A stretch of 64,000 nt of DNA from Chamaea fasciata (lineage: Eukaryota; Chordata; Aves; Passeriformes; Sylviidae): assembly GCA_029207755.1 (NCBI GenBank), contig JARCOQ010000001.1, forward strand, positions 94,716,640 to 94,780,639, written 5' to 3'. The notes beneath the pieces are model-generated. The model worked only from the letters and a program-made list of their open reading frames with translations, was not told where the DNA came from and made no database searches. A program made the position numbers and the translations under genes. Positions 38,701 through 49,262 of the stretch are shown piece by piece (the first letter of the stretch is position 1; each line of letters starts with the position of its first letter).

Positions 38701-39226
38701 TGTCATGGTTTAACTCCAGACCCTAAGAACCACGCAGCCACCCCCTGCCCTGTGTGTTGGAGAACCAGGAAAAAAGTAAACCTATGGCTTGAGATCAGAA
38801 CAGTTTAATAATTGAAACAAAATAAAATATTATAATAGCATCATAATAATTGTAATGAGGAGATAGGTTTAATTTCTCTAAGGGAAACAAGTGTACACGT
38901 GATACAACTGCTCACTACCTTGCTGCTTCTCCCTCAGCAGCAGTCTCTCCTGTCCAACTCCCCCCGGTTTATGTGCCGGGCATCACGTTCTATGGTCTGG
39001 AATATCCCTCTGGCCGGTTTGGGTCAGCTGTCCTGGCCGTGCTCCCTCCCAGGTCCTTGTGCAGCTCCTCACTGGCAGAGCACAGGAACCTGTAAAGCCC
39101 CTGGCTCAGGGTAAGCACTGCTGAGCAACAACTGAGCCATCAGTGTGTTATCAACGTCAGTCTCATACTGAATTCGAAACATCACCCTGTACTGGCTAGT
39201 GGAAAGAAAATTAACTCTCCAGGACA
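38701..39226 (-). mobile_element. Solo ERV LTR (ERVL-type, avian family)
   Basis: A 526-bp LTR that starts with TG (TGTCATGGTTTAACTCCAGA) and ends with CA (TTAACTCTCCAGGACA). Internal marks of the family are GAACAGTTTAATAATTG (the reversed poly(A) region, ATTAAACTGTTC on the sense strand), GGAATATCCCTCTGGCC, GGTCAGCTGTCCTGGC and CAGTGTGTTATCAACGTCA. By recall it belongs to a common LTR family of passerines and other Neoaves. The flanks CAGGC (38696-38700) and CATGC (39227-39231) look like a 5-bp target-site duplication with one change. No internal viral sequence or second LTR is next to it, so it is a solo LTR. It lies antisense to CTDP1. Confidence 0.88.
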
Positions 39227-42200
39227 CATGCTCAGTTGCTGCCTTTTTCTCTGGATTGATAAATGATAATGAGCTGCTTCTCCTTCAGATGCCTTCTTCA
39301 TTAGTGGTGTGGGGGAGGCTACAGCTGAATAATACCTTGAATCTGGGTTTTGGACAGCACCATCATAAGAATTGCAACTTTGCACCATAAAGTACAGAGC
39401 AAGTATAAACTGCCTTTGCTAGTTCAAATTTATTCCAGAAATATCGACAGAAAAAATTGTAGAGCAGACTGTATAGGGGATCAAGACTGTGAGCCAGGAG
39501 AGCTGCAATCTGCTGCACTGGGTCGTTTGTCACAATGTAGCTGGTGTGAAAACAACAGGTACAGGGAATTCTCAGCGGTGTGATTCCATTTGGCACACAG
39601 GCTGGGGGTTGGCACATGTCTTTTGATCCAGATTGAATTTGTGATGCTCGCTGACCCAGTATTGTGTAGATCCAAATTTAATGAATGCAGACCCACTTTT
39701 TAGGGAATTTGTTGGAATAGTGCAGTAAAAATAAAGATGGGTGTCATTCTGTTTCAAACGTATTGCATGTATTTTTATGATGTATATATCATTTATGCTA
39801 ACCATATAAAACTGATGTAAAAGTTGCGTGGTTCTAGTAGATATTCTTACAACCTCAGTTCAAATTTTTCTTATTTGTAAACCAAGCCTTAGCACTACTT
39901 TGCTGTTTCTGATGGAAACCTAGCAGTTTCTAGACCAAATTTCTGACAAATTTTTGAAAACATCTTTTACCAAGAAGTGACTTCCTGCCTTGATGTCATT
40001 TGATTGTGTAATGTACTAGCTTTTCTAAAACATCCTGTAGCAGAATGGACTGTCTGAAGTCAAGTGTTGGCTTTTTAATGCTGATAAATTATTTTCTAGG
40101 TTCTCTGTAGCTTTATTTTATAATGCAGTTGTGTCTCCTAAACAGTCTTCCAAAACCTGTTTTAATGCATGAAAAACTATTTATTGTGTACAATTTCAAC
40201 AGATAACTAAAGAAAAATCTAAGTTGTCAGGGCTAGGAATTTGGGGAAGGAAGAAGTGTGGAGTGCCAAGATAACATATCTTGCCATTGGGATAAAGAAA
40301 TAAGTAGTAGAGAAATGTAATATTGCAGGAAGATGTTGTATGATACAGAGAACAGATCTTGCAGCCTGTTGCTAGATGAGCAGTCTCAGTCCCAGATACG
40401 ACGGTGTAACCCACAGCCTCACAACAGCTCAAATAGCCCAGCTGTTGTGCAGGAAGTACTCACTGAAAGCTGACTACAGAGACAGTAGTCAACAGGCTTA
40501 TCAAACTGTGAAGCAGGCAGCAGAATCAATAAACTGGGGGACTATCCAGTTGAATCACATGTGAGGAGGATGAAGGTCTGACCGTTTTGGGCAGCAGTGA
40601 GCTAGTGCATTTCATGAAAGAATATACCTGTGGGGTGTGTATTTTGGTCCATAGAACACGACAATTTTGAAGGACTCTGAAGTCTGTTTTTTGGGCCTCA
40701 CTGGAGATGACAGTACTACCAGTATCCATATAGAGTCAATGATGTGTTTTGTCTCATTTTAAATATTTTGTGACAAAGCAGAGATGTTCTTAGTTAATAT
40801 TCTTGTTAGCAAAGCAGTGAATGAACACCCTAGAAGGATGTTTGGTTTAATTATTTGCAATTTAATCTCAATTATTTATTGAAAACAAGGACAAAGTAAG
40901 AGAAGAGTAAGTAAAAATCAGAGTTGAAGGCTTTGACAGAATCATCTTTCAGTATAACTTGGTGTAGTCCATAACGCAAATTAAGATGTATCTAATTTAA
41001 AAAGCCACCATATACCAAATCCTACTTCCAGCCTCCTTGGTTACCACAGTCAGTGCTAATAGTCAGCTAAATTTTATCTTAACAATTTAAGAAGCCAAAT
41101 AATGTGTGTCAAAGAGTGTTCTCAGTGCTTGTCAGTGATGCCGGCAAATCCAGTCAGGATTACAAGCATTACTTTGCAGTGCTGGGGATCTTCAAACAGG
41201 AGTTGGTTCTCCATTGTACTGGCACGGGGGTACCTCCACATACACATTGTGCTCCTGTGAGAAAAATGAAGGCAGTTTGACTTTTCTCAGTGACTTTTTC
41301 CCAACTTCTTGTTTTGATGTATGGTTTTGAATTTTCTAAATTGCCCATACGTCTTAGGTTTTTTGTCTACTTTTCATTTTAATTTTTTATTGCATACAAC
41401 CATTCTTTAAAACAATGACTCATATTTAGATCTCTAATGAGGACATTATTCTTTGTCACTATCTGAGACTATCGCCTTTCTATAACAGATACTAGTTTGA
41501 GGAATTAGTCCATTTTCAAAAAACTTTTTTCAAACCAAGTCCCCGTTAAGTTGCTGTACAAATACCTACCCAAGCACTACTTTGGGAAGGAAGGCTTGAA
41601 GCTTTCTTTGCTCACTGCTGAGCCTTGGTATATCCTATTACAGCCTCCCAGAGTTACCCAGAATCTCTACAGAGCTACAGAACTACTGTCTGACTTTTGT
41701 TGTCAGAATAGGTAATATTTGTAAACTAGAAGAAGTTGGAAAGAGAATTGATGGAAACAGCAAAGGCCTGATTTAGCTTTCAAATAGGATTAAGAAGTGA
41801 TATGCCAGAGTGCATCTCTGTATTTTCCCTTATGAAAGTGTCGGGTAACAGTTTGGCATTCCATATAGTGAAAAGTGTATTTAATTTCTGTTGTCTTCTA
41901 CATGTCATTGACAAGATTATTTGTTGTGTGATATAAAACTGCCACTGTCACCTTTGCCTTTTGAAGAAATAGTCATATTGCATGTTGTAAATATCTTACA
42001 AATATATGGGTTATTTTTAAACAACTTGAAGTTAATAACAAGTAAGATTTTAGGGATGCAGTTTATATTTCTGTGATTTAATTACAGAACCAAAATTGTA
42101 GGTTCAACTTTTCTGTTTCCATTATCTGTATCTAAATCAGTTCAGAGCAGAGAAAATCACACAGCATTTAATTCTAAAGTTTTGTTGCTACACTGTTTGG

Positions 42201-43159
42201 TTTTGGAATATCCCAATCTTTAACTATTAAGAAATCACCATTTTCTTAAAGAAAACATTAATGATGTTAAGAAACCACTGTTGGGGTGATTGTCTTGTTA
42301 TTACACTTTCTCCTTGATCTGAATATTAAGAAAACACAGGCTCATCAATGGGACAATTTTAGCAAAATTTACAAACTATCCTTGTTAAATCCAGAAATTA
42401 CTACAGTGTGTTATTTTAAATTTTCTGTGACTTCCTGACTTAAAATACTCTCAGTTTAGATATACATTTAGTGTTTCGTTCAGTGTTTGGTTCAGCACCT
42501 ATAAAACTGTTGTAGGATGGTTTTCAGTTTCCAAGATAGTTTCTCACCATTGGAATTGTGCACAGGTGTGCTAAATTTTAAAGCAGAAAGGTACTGAGGG
42601 TGTACAGAATTTAATTAGCTCTCACTTTATTGTTGTGTTAGTTAAAACACTCTTTGGAGATGTCAGTTGGAATTGGTGGGTGCCTGGAAGAGGTTTTTGT
42701 GAGAAGCATGAAAGCACACTGTTCCTCCAACTGCAGGGGCTCTCTCTGCACCCCAAGAGTGTGCAGGGAACATTCTCAGTGCATTTTTCTGCATATTAGA
42801 TTTCTGGATCATCCTGTAATCCTGAAGACAGTATTGGATGAGTTCTTGAGGAGATACATGAGGTGGCTGGCGTTTGTTCCTGCAGAGCTAAATAGTGTCC
42901 TGTTTGTCCCAGCACAAGCATAAAGTGAAAACACTCTGCAGCTTGCCAGTAGTGCTGGGGCAGTGCTGTTTGCTGCTCCCACAACTGTGCCTGGCAGCCT
43001 GCTCTGCTAGTGCTCATCATCCCGGTGATGAGCACTGGGACAGAAAATCCAGTGTTCCTGCACGGATGTACGAGGGAAATTGCTAGAGGGTAGACACCTG
43101 ACTACACCGGCAGGCTATGGACAATTGCTCGCTCTTGTATTAAGTGTACATAGAAGGGC
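39227..43159. other. Intronic DNA, nothing recognised beyond the hairpin
   Basis: Mostly AT-rich. A more GC-rich patch at about 42650-43090 contains an 89-codon + frame without recognisable domains and the 11-bp hairpin listed separately. Confidence 0.55.
43007..43038. other. Hairpin: 11-bp perfect inverted repeat, 6-base loop
   Basis: AGTGCTCATCA (43009-43019) and TGATGAGCACT (43026-43036) are exact reverse complements around TCCCGG. Allowing one G-U pair, the stem extends to 13 bp (43007-43038) in + strand RNA. It lies in a more GC-rich patch of the last CTDP1 intron. Function unknown. Confidence 0.8.
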
Positions 43160-43215
43160 ATAGAATCAGAGTAGTTTGGCTTGGAAGGGACCTTAAAGAT
43201 ATTGCCATGTATCCT
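43160..43215 (-). repeat. Short CR1 3' stub
   Basis: Only the very 3' end of a CR1 remains: ATAGAATCAGAGTAGTTTGG then CTTGGAAGGGACCTTAAAGA. The match stops just before the poly(A) tract at 43222. Confidence 0.8.
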
Positions 43216-43221
43216 ATGTTT

Positions 43222-43309
43222 AAAAAAAAAAAAAAAAAACAAAAACACGTAAAACTTGAAACATCTCTTTGAAAATTTAACCATCTTGTCTGTCTGTCTG
43301 TCTCATGTA
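43222..43309. repeat. Poly(A) tract followed by a GTCT microsatellite
   Basis: Eighteen A bases (43222-43239) then CAAAAACACG, and about 50 bp later a short (GTCT) tandem repeat at about 43288-43304. The poly(A) is next to a CR1 stub, but CR1 elements do not carry poly(A) tails, so it needs another origin. Confidence 0.85.
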
Positions 43310-46300
43310 ACATATTAATGCTCACAACGTTGATTTTTGGCTTGTGTGTTCTCAAAACTCAAGGCATTGAAGCCTGTTAGCCAAGTACTCGGCTGGCATC
43401 TTCAGAATGGGTTGAACAAGAGTTTTACTGGATAACCAGCCCTAATTCTTCATAACTGAAGAATATTGACAGAGAACTAGTTTATCTGAATATGTTGTTC
43501 CCATAGTCAAATTCCTGTGGAAGGACATCAAATTCTAGTTGCATTACCAAATGTCACATCACTTTATTTCCATTGTGGAAGGAGTTTACAGAAAGCTGTG
43601 GTCCAGGTGTTTATGGAAACCAGGACAGACCTTCCACATGGAGCTTCAGAGTTATGCCTGGGTGTAGGTTGTGTTGCAGGGCTGTGATGATGTTGGAAGG
43701 CAGCAGGCAGTTTCAAAATGCCCTTTCCAGACCTTTGCCTTCCAAACTACTTAGGGCTGCTGTGTGAGTGTTCTCATTAGAGAGAAACTTGGCTGTATTT
43801 GGTAGCAAATTGAAGTCCTAATTTACAATGTCAATGCTGCAAGCTGATTGCTTGTAAAAGACTAATAAACACATTTAGTCTGCAGACTCTACTTTGTTAT
43901 TGTACTGATTTTAAGAGCTATTGAAAAAAGTCAGGTGAACTTGCAAAACATGAAGGGTTTACTCATTATCAGAATACTGATGAGGATTGTGGATATTTGT
44001 GGAGTTTAAAGGATATATGAACATGTATTTAAATACCTTCTGTAGTTTTCATTTACAAGTTTAAAATAAGGTTTGGAAAAGATTTAAGTTTGTTTTGTTT
44101 AAAGCAAGGATTATGTTGCCCTTTGAGTTCCTTTGCTAATTAAATGTTTCTATTTTAATGTAGCACTGTATTTCTTAAAGGGGTGCCATTGGGATGCAAA
44201 ACAAACCAGAGACAATCTGCTTTTCAGTTAAGAAGAGTGTTTTTCCAACATTATTTCCATCCAATTGTAAATTAAGGCCTTAAGATAATAGAAACAAGAA
44301 ATACTGGACTTCTTTTACTTTGTTCCCTATGGCACTCTTAGTGAACTAAATTTAAAGTGAATTCATAAGAATGCAGTTTTAATTCAACCTGTATGTTGTA
44401 ATCAGATTTTGGAGGTCATTTTAACTGATCAAGAGCTAAATAAATTTTCATTTTCAGGAATTTTTTTCTGTGCTATTTTTATAGGCATATGCCTTATGCT
44501 ATTGCAACTTTGTAAACCTGTCTCTTCATTTGGAAAATCACTATTCCTCATTAGCATTCTGTAAATGAAATTTTCCTTAAAACCGCTTTTGTATGTATAT
44601 AATTACAAATAGTTTTTTATTTTTATTTTTAATATCATTGTGAGTTACACTTGTAGTTTATTTAAATCACTTGGCAATTCACTTAAATAAGTGAGATTTT
44701 TTTGAAATGTAGTTCTCTTTTGAAAGGATTTTTCCAGCACATGAACTGATGGGCCTGCTAGTACTGAGTATTACAAAGCAAAAATACTTAACGCAAAGGA
44801 AAAGGAAATCTGGGTTGTAGAAGTTTTTTCAGAGTTGTCAAATATTTCGAGTTCTGCATTCAGTGTTTTGGCAGTTGTTCAAATGTGAGGTTAAAGATAC
44901 TCAGTTATTATCAACATATTTGGCTTTTAATAGCAGTTGAGCAAAATTCGTTATAAAAATGCAAATCAGGCTAATGGAAGCCTGCAATGCTGCTGAATCA
45001 TTTTCTCTAAATAGTAAGAAGGAATCCTGTATGAGCTTAACTTTTCCACTCAAAAGTGCTACCCACTATGGCCCTGAAACGGGAAATCACAAAGAATGGT
45101 CACAGTGAAGAAAGACAGTGAGGAAAATACACATTTTAAATCATTTGTTATGTTAATAGATACACTGCCATGGGGATATACTGCTTTTTCTCTGAAGGCA
45201 GAAATTATTAACAGAATGTTCTCTCTTTTCTGAATTTGCAAAGAAAAAATGCAGCTCTGTGTTCCTGATGTCCTTCCTCCATACTTCTGTCAGATTTGGC
45301 TTTTTATTTGATGCCATAATACTCATTTAAATGTTTTTTGAATACCTGTGAAACTGCAGTTTACAGTACACGAATACTGAAAGATTCTTATATCGTAATA
45401 AAAAAATGCTAACATTGAGGAGAGATTTTTTTTTTTATTTTATTCTATAGAGAACTAATACTTAGCTCAGTTTACTTCTATGGTTTTTTCCTCTCCATGA
45501 GTGACTAATATTTCATATCAAGGTTGAACAGAACTGTCATTCTAGCCTTGCTCAAACAACAAGAACTGACAAAATAGATAATGGTCAGGCTTTTGGATTC
45601 CCAAAGATACTGTTTAATACAACTTAATGAGGGATGAAATGTGGGAGAGGCATCCATTAAGGTTTCTGGAAAGTCTTTTTGTAGCCCAAAACGTCATTCT
45701 TTAATCAATTAGTCGCACTGAGTACTTCAGATCCCTGTATTTTGTTGATGGTCTTCACTGAAATCTAGTTGCTGTGAAGTACGTTGAAATTTAAAAAGTT
45801 ACTTTCTTACATAAATTAATATTTTTGCCAGTCTTTGCTGTAATTATTTTGTAAATTAACTGTTCTGCACTTTCAAGAAATAATTAACTGGCAGTGAGGT
45901 ATTATTTCAGTGAGCTGTTATTTCTTGTATTTATTCATAAACCCTTTTTTTTTTTCTTTTCTATGAGATCTGTGCTATTGATTTATGTCCCAGTAAACTT
46001 ACAGTATTTGGGCTGTCTCTAAAAGCCTGATTGTCCTGACACATCCTTTAATACAGTATCTGCAGTTGTGTGTACATGTTCCATATGTGTAAACGACAGC
46101 TGTCAGTTTGCTGATTTCATTTTTCAGTGGGCAAATACCATCAGATTCCATGGATGCAGCTTTACAAACAGATCAATATAAATGTTTTCAGCCGCAAGCA
46201 TTGTGGTATAGATTCCCTTCATTACTTAATTTCACAGTTAGCACTGGCTGTGTACTTCTTATCCACTACTTGTTAAAGATGCACTACTCATTTCTTTTGC

Positions 46301-48220
46301 TGAGTAAGACTCTTTCAGGTTTCTTTAATTCCCAATTATCTTTTCTTTGTTAATAGTATCATTAATGCCTGAAATAGCGCTGTAGTTCTGAAGGCTCAAA
46401 TCATCGTGTAGTCAGCAAGTGTTGCTAAGGCTCCATACATTTGTATAGCTTTTAATGAAAATGTGCTGAGATTTCTTCCAACTGGGCATTTTAAGCATGG
46501 GAGCTTCCTTGTCCAAACTGCATGCTAATAGAGGCTGTGTGGAAATAATCACTATTATGCCTGAGAAACTGCTTTTTTATTGTGAATTAGGCTACATTTA
46601 GTGCCCTGAAACTCCTTCAGCATGCCACAGTTAGGTTTCAGTAACAAAGTATTCAGGTAACACTTTTACTTCATCCCATTTTTCCTTGTTAGGGGTTTAG
46701 GGCCCAGAGTGTATCCCAGGCTTTCAGCCTTGCCTCCCAGGAATATTACTTCTACCGCCTTATGCTGAACAGCAAAACTCACCTGACATCAGTGAGAGGA
46801 AGTGCTCTGTAAAGCAGCAACAGTGTCTCTTTTTGTCCGACGTCTGCAGCAGAAAGGGAAGATGAACATAGTACTGTTCATTTCCCATTTTCATTTGGAC
46901 TCCCTTCTGACTTCCCACCACACCTTGTCCATCTTCCTAAATAAAAAGCTGAGAAAGGGCAGGTCAGGTGTCAGTCAACCAGCCCACAAACCAAGCAGTC
47001 TGGGCTAATGAACATTCCTCTTTCTTGGAAAACAGCAATAAAACTGTCTGTATTAAAAAAAAAAAAAAAAATTCTTTGTATTTCAGCGTTGCTTATGAGC
47101 TCCCAAGTTTGACTGTTAATATTTGCCGTTATTTCTTTTGGATATGTATCATTCATGTCAGTATTTATTAAAGGTCTTTCTTTCTACATGCTATTTCTCT
47201 GTGCTCTCAGAAGTAACAGGATTATTGTTAAATTACTGCTTTTAGCTAAAATAGGTAGGTCATTTTATTAGTTTTTCATGACTGCAAGTGGGTGCATTCT
47301 CTTCATAATGAAACCCCACCCAGCAAGAAAAGTTATTTGAGAAACGCCTATCCCTCTGCATGTATTTTTCTGCTTGAAATTTGAACAATTTATCCAGAAG
47401 GATTTTGAAGGTGTTTCTACATCTCATTATGAATTCTGTGCAATGCAAAAATCTCAACTTTATTTTTGTCTCAGAAGTACACGTCGGATATAAAATTCCC
47501 TTTGGCAAGGAAAAGAGATTTTAGGATTCCACAAATCCAAATTCTTTTGCTTATGGCTACATCCCAGTTGAAGCGCTAGATTTTCCTTGGAGATCTTTCA
47601 GAGCCAGGAACATGATTCTTTCAGCAGGGTATGGTGCACATCAGTTTCCTGTTTAAACTGGTTCATTCTCCAGAGATGCGAAGAAATGTGTTGTTCAGCG
47701 TGGCAGTACTAATCCAAAGAGACACAAAAGGGAAGGATGGGACCCCAAAGTTTGGAAGCATGAAAGTGTAGATGCTGGTGCAGTGAGATTTGGTTAATCA
47801 GTTACGGTTTTATTTTCATTTAAAAAGCAGAAACTTGAATATTTCAAAATCATATAGCATTTGTATTTTGGTAATATCTCTTTCACACAATGGCTTTCTT
47901 CTTTCTTCTGGGATGCAAGAGGAATGTAAATCTACTCATTATTTTCAAACAGTCTCATGCTTTCTTCAGAAGAAAAAAAAAAAAACAAATTAACACTACT
48001 TTGTTCTTTACACCTACCACTGACAGTACCTAACAGCAATTAAAAAATGAATTGTCTGAACTGGCTGCTCTAAGTTCATGTAAAAGCAAGTGCTATACTT
48101 TTTGTCTTGGCCTGAAAGAAGATGAGTTCTTTAGCCTCACTTTTTCTCAAGTTGAATATGAATCTCTTCGTAAGCACTGAGATACTTCCATTCATGGGCC
48201 TTGTTTCTGTCTGTCCTTCC
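43310..48220. other. Intronic DNA before the last CTDP1 exon
   Basis: Very AT-rich, especially 44.0-46.1 kb. Apart from the retrocopy-like end at 47.04-47.07 kb, I see no repeat or exon. Conserved noncoding elements cannot be judged from one sequence. Confidence 0.55.
47037..47071 (+). pseudogene. Retrocopy-like 3' end: AATAAA plus poly(A)
   Basis: AATAAA at 47037-47042 is followed 12 bases later by 17 A bases (47055-47071). This spacing is what a reverse-transcribed mRNA or a small retroposon leaves on the + strand. The body upstream (about 46650-47036) was not recognised and no clear target-site duplication was seen. A chance A-tract is the alternative. Confidence 0.3.
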
Positions 48221-48222
48221 AG

Positions 48223-48364
48223 GGGTCACAAGCGCAAACTGGATGTAGATGATGCTGCCAGTGAATCCAGTAAAGAATCCAGCAATGAAGATGAGGAAGG
48301 AAGCAGTTCTGAAGCGGATGAAATGGCAGCAGCACTTGAAGCTGAATTGAACGACTTCATGTGA
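48223..48364 (+). CDS. CTDP1: CTDP1 (FCP1), last coding exon with stop codon
   Basis: The acceptor CTGTCCTTCCAG ends at 48222. The first G completes the split Arg codon, then the frame reads GHKRKLDVDDAASESS and ends in EADEMAAALEAELNDFM before TGA (48362-48364). This is the hallmark C-terminus of FCP1. The human protein, from memory, ends in NDLM, so Leu is replaced by Phe at the second-last position. GHKRKL gives a basic patch that could contribute to nuclear import. The Ser/Glu/Asp stretch after it fits casein kinase 2 phosphorylation. The final helix (EMAAALEAEL) is the amphipathic segment known to bind the winged-helix domain of RAP74 (GTF2F1). The frame stays open about 100 bp upstream of the acceptor by chance, so a longer ATG-started reading is not the real start. 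The exon is intact, with no frameshift or premature stop. Confidence 0.97.
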
Positions 48365-48845
48365 GATTCATGCAGAAGACAGAATTTGTAATTATATTTT
48401 ACTTCTCATAAACAGGTCGGACTTCAGATGAGTCCCTTATGTCAGTTCTCAATGTTTTTCCAAAATGTGTTGTGTATATTTTGCAAAACAGCTCAAGAGG
48501 TGATACGTTATTTTACAAAATCAGAAATAGATGTTTTTAAGTTGTTTTATTAAAGGAATATATACTTTTTTAAGCAGAAAAAAAGTGTTAAATGGGACAT
48601 GGTGTGCTATGCCAAAGACATGTTAGGTGCTCTGCAGAGCCTTCGTGTACAGGACAGTGGTACAAAGATTTGTGATTAAACACACATAGTTTCTAAAAAT
48701 ACTGCAGGCTGTGGTTTGTGGGTTACAATCTTCAAAAACAGGAGAAGATAAAGGAGATGGAATTGTCTGGGTAGTACAGCAGGAACCTGATGAGCTGGTC
48801 ATCCTTTTCCAGAAAGAGAGCTATCAAATATAAAAGGATTTTTGA

Positions 48846-48851
48846 AATAAA
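48846..48851 (+). promoter_or_regulatory. Alternative proximal poly(A) signal
   Basis: AATAAA inside the CTDP1 3' UTR, 482 bases after the stop. It is followed within about 20 bases by a T/G-rich stretch (TATTTATATTTGTATAG). It may give a shorter 3' UTR; use is not shown by sequence. Confidence 0.3.
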
Positions 48852-49236
48852 AAAGAACTATTTATATTTGTATAGAAACAGAGAACATGATATGCAAGCT
48901 TTGTGAACTCTGCACTTGACCCACCTGTCATTTGCTTGTAAGAGAATACATAGTGGTCAACATTCATGTTTTTAGGTTACTTTGTTGAATAGCTGGGTTC
49001 TTTAGAGACATCGTTTAGATTTTTAACTTTCCTTCTCTGTAACCAGAAATTTAGCACAGCACACTATGTGCTACTGTACTGCCACAAGATGCATATTCAT
49101 CCATTTGTGTTGTCTTGGAAGGAACAAGTGCTACTTCAGTCTAAATAGAATTTAATTTCTTTGACAAGAGATTTGATGTAAAGTTTTTGTATATTCTATT
49201 TCATATTTGACCCACAAAACAGATTTTCTTTCATTT

Positions 49237-49242
49237 AATAAA
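49237..49242 (+). promoter_or_regulatory. Main candidate poly(A) signal of CTDP1
   Basis: Canonical AATAAA 873 bases after the stop codon. A G/T-rich stretch begins within 20 bases downstream. Cleavage would be expected about 10-30 bases after the hexamer. Confidence 0.65.
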
Positions 49243-49262
49243 GGTTCATTTTGTATGCGTTG

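Larger units (their letters stand above)
17594..48222 (+). other. CTDP1: CTDP1 last intron (30.6 kb)
   Basis: A GT-AG intron of 30,629 bp splits an Arg codon (phase 2). The donor is CAG/GTATGA and the acceptor has a good pyrimidine tract. It holds a degraded CR1, a solo ERV LTR, a CR1 stub and several homopolymer tracts, listed separately. The rest is AT-rich single-copy-looking DNA in which I found no further exon of this or another gene. Confidence 0.9.
48365..49262 (+). other. CTDP1: CTDP1 3' untranslated region
   Basis: This stretch follows the CTDP1 stop codon and is AT-rich with no coding signal. The 3' end is inferred from the AATAAA at 49237-49242 followed by a GT-rich stretch (TTTTGTATGCGTTGTTT) that suits a downstream cleavage element. 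Earlier candidate signals are ATTAAA at 48549-48554 and 48675-48680 and AATAAA at 48846-48851, so shorter 3' UTR forms are possible. The exact cleavage base cannot be read from sequence alone. Confidence 0.7.

Noticed and set aside
42654..42923. An 89-codon + frame as a possible exon
   Set aside because: No recognisable domain and no good splice sites in the phase needed for CTDP1.
48122..48222. ATG-started extension of the CTDP1 last-exon frame upstream
   Set aside because: The strong acceptor at 48221-48222 and the split Arg codon joining 17593 show that the upstream part is intron.
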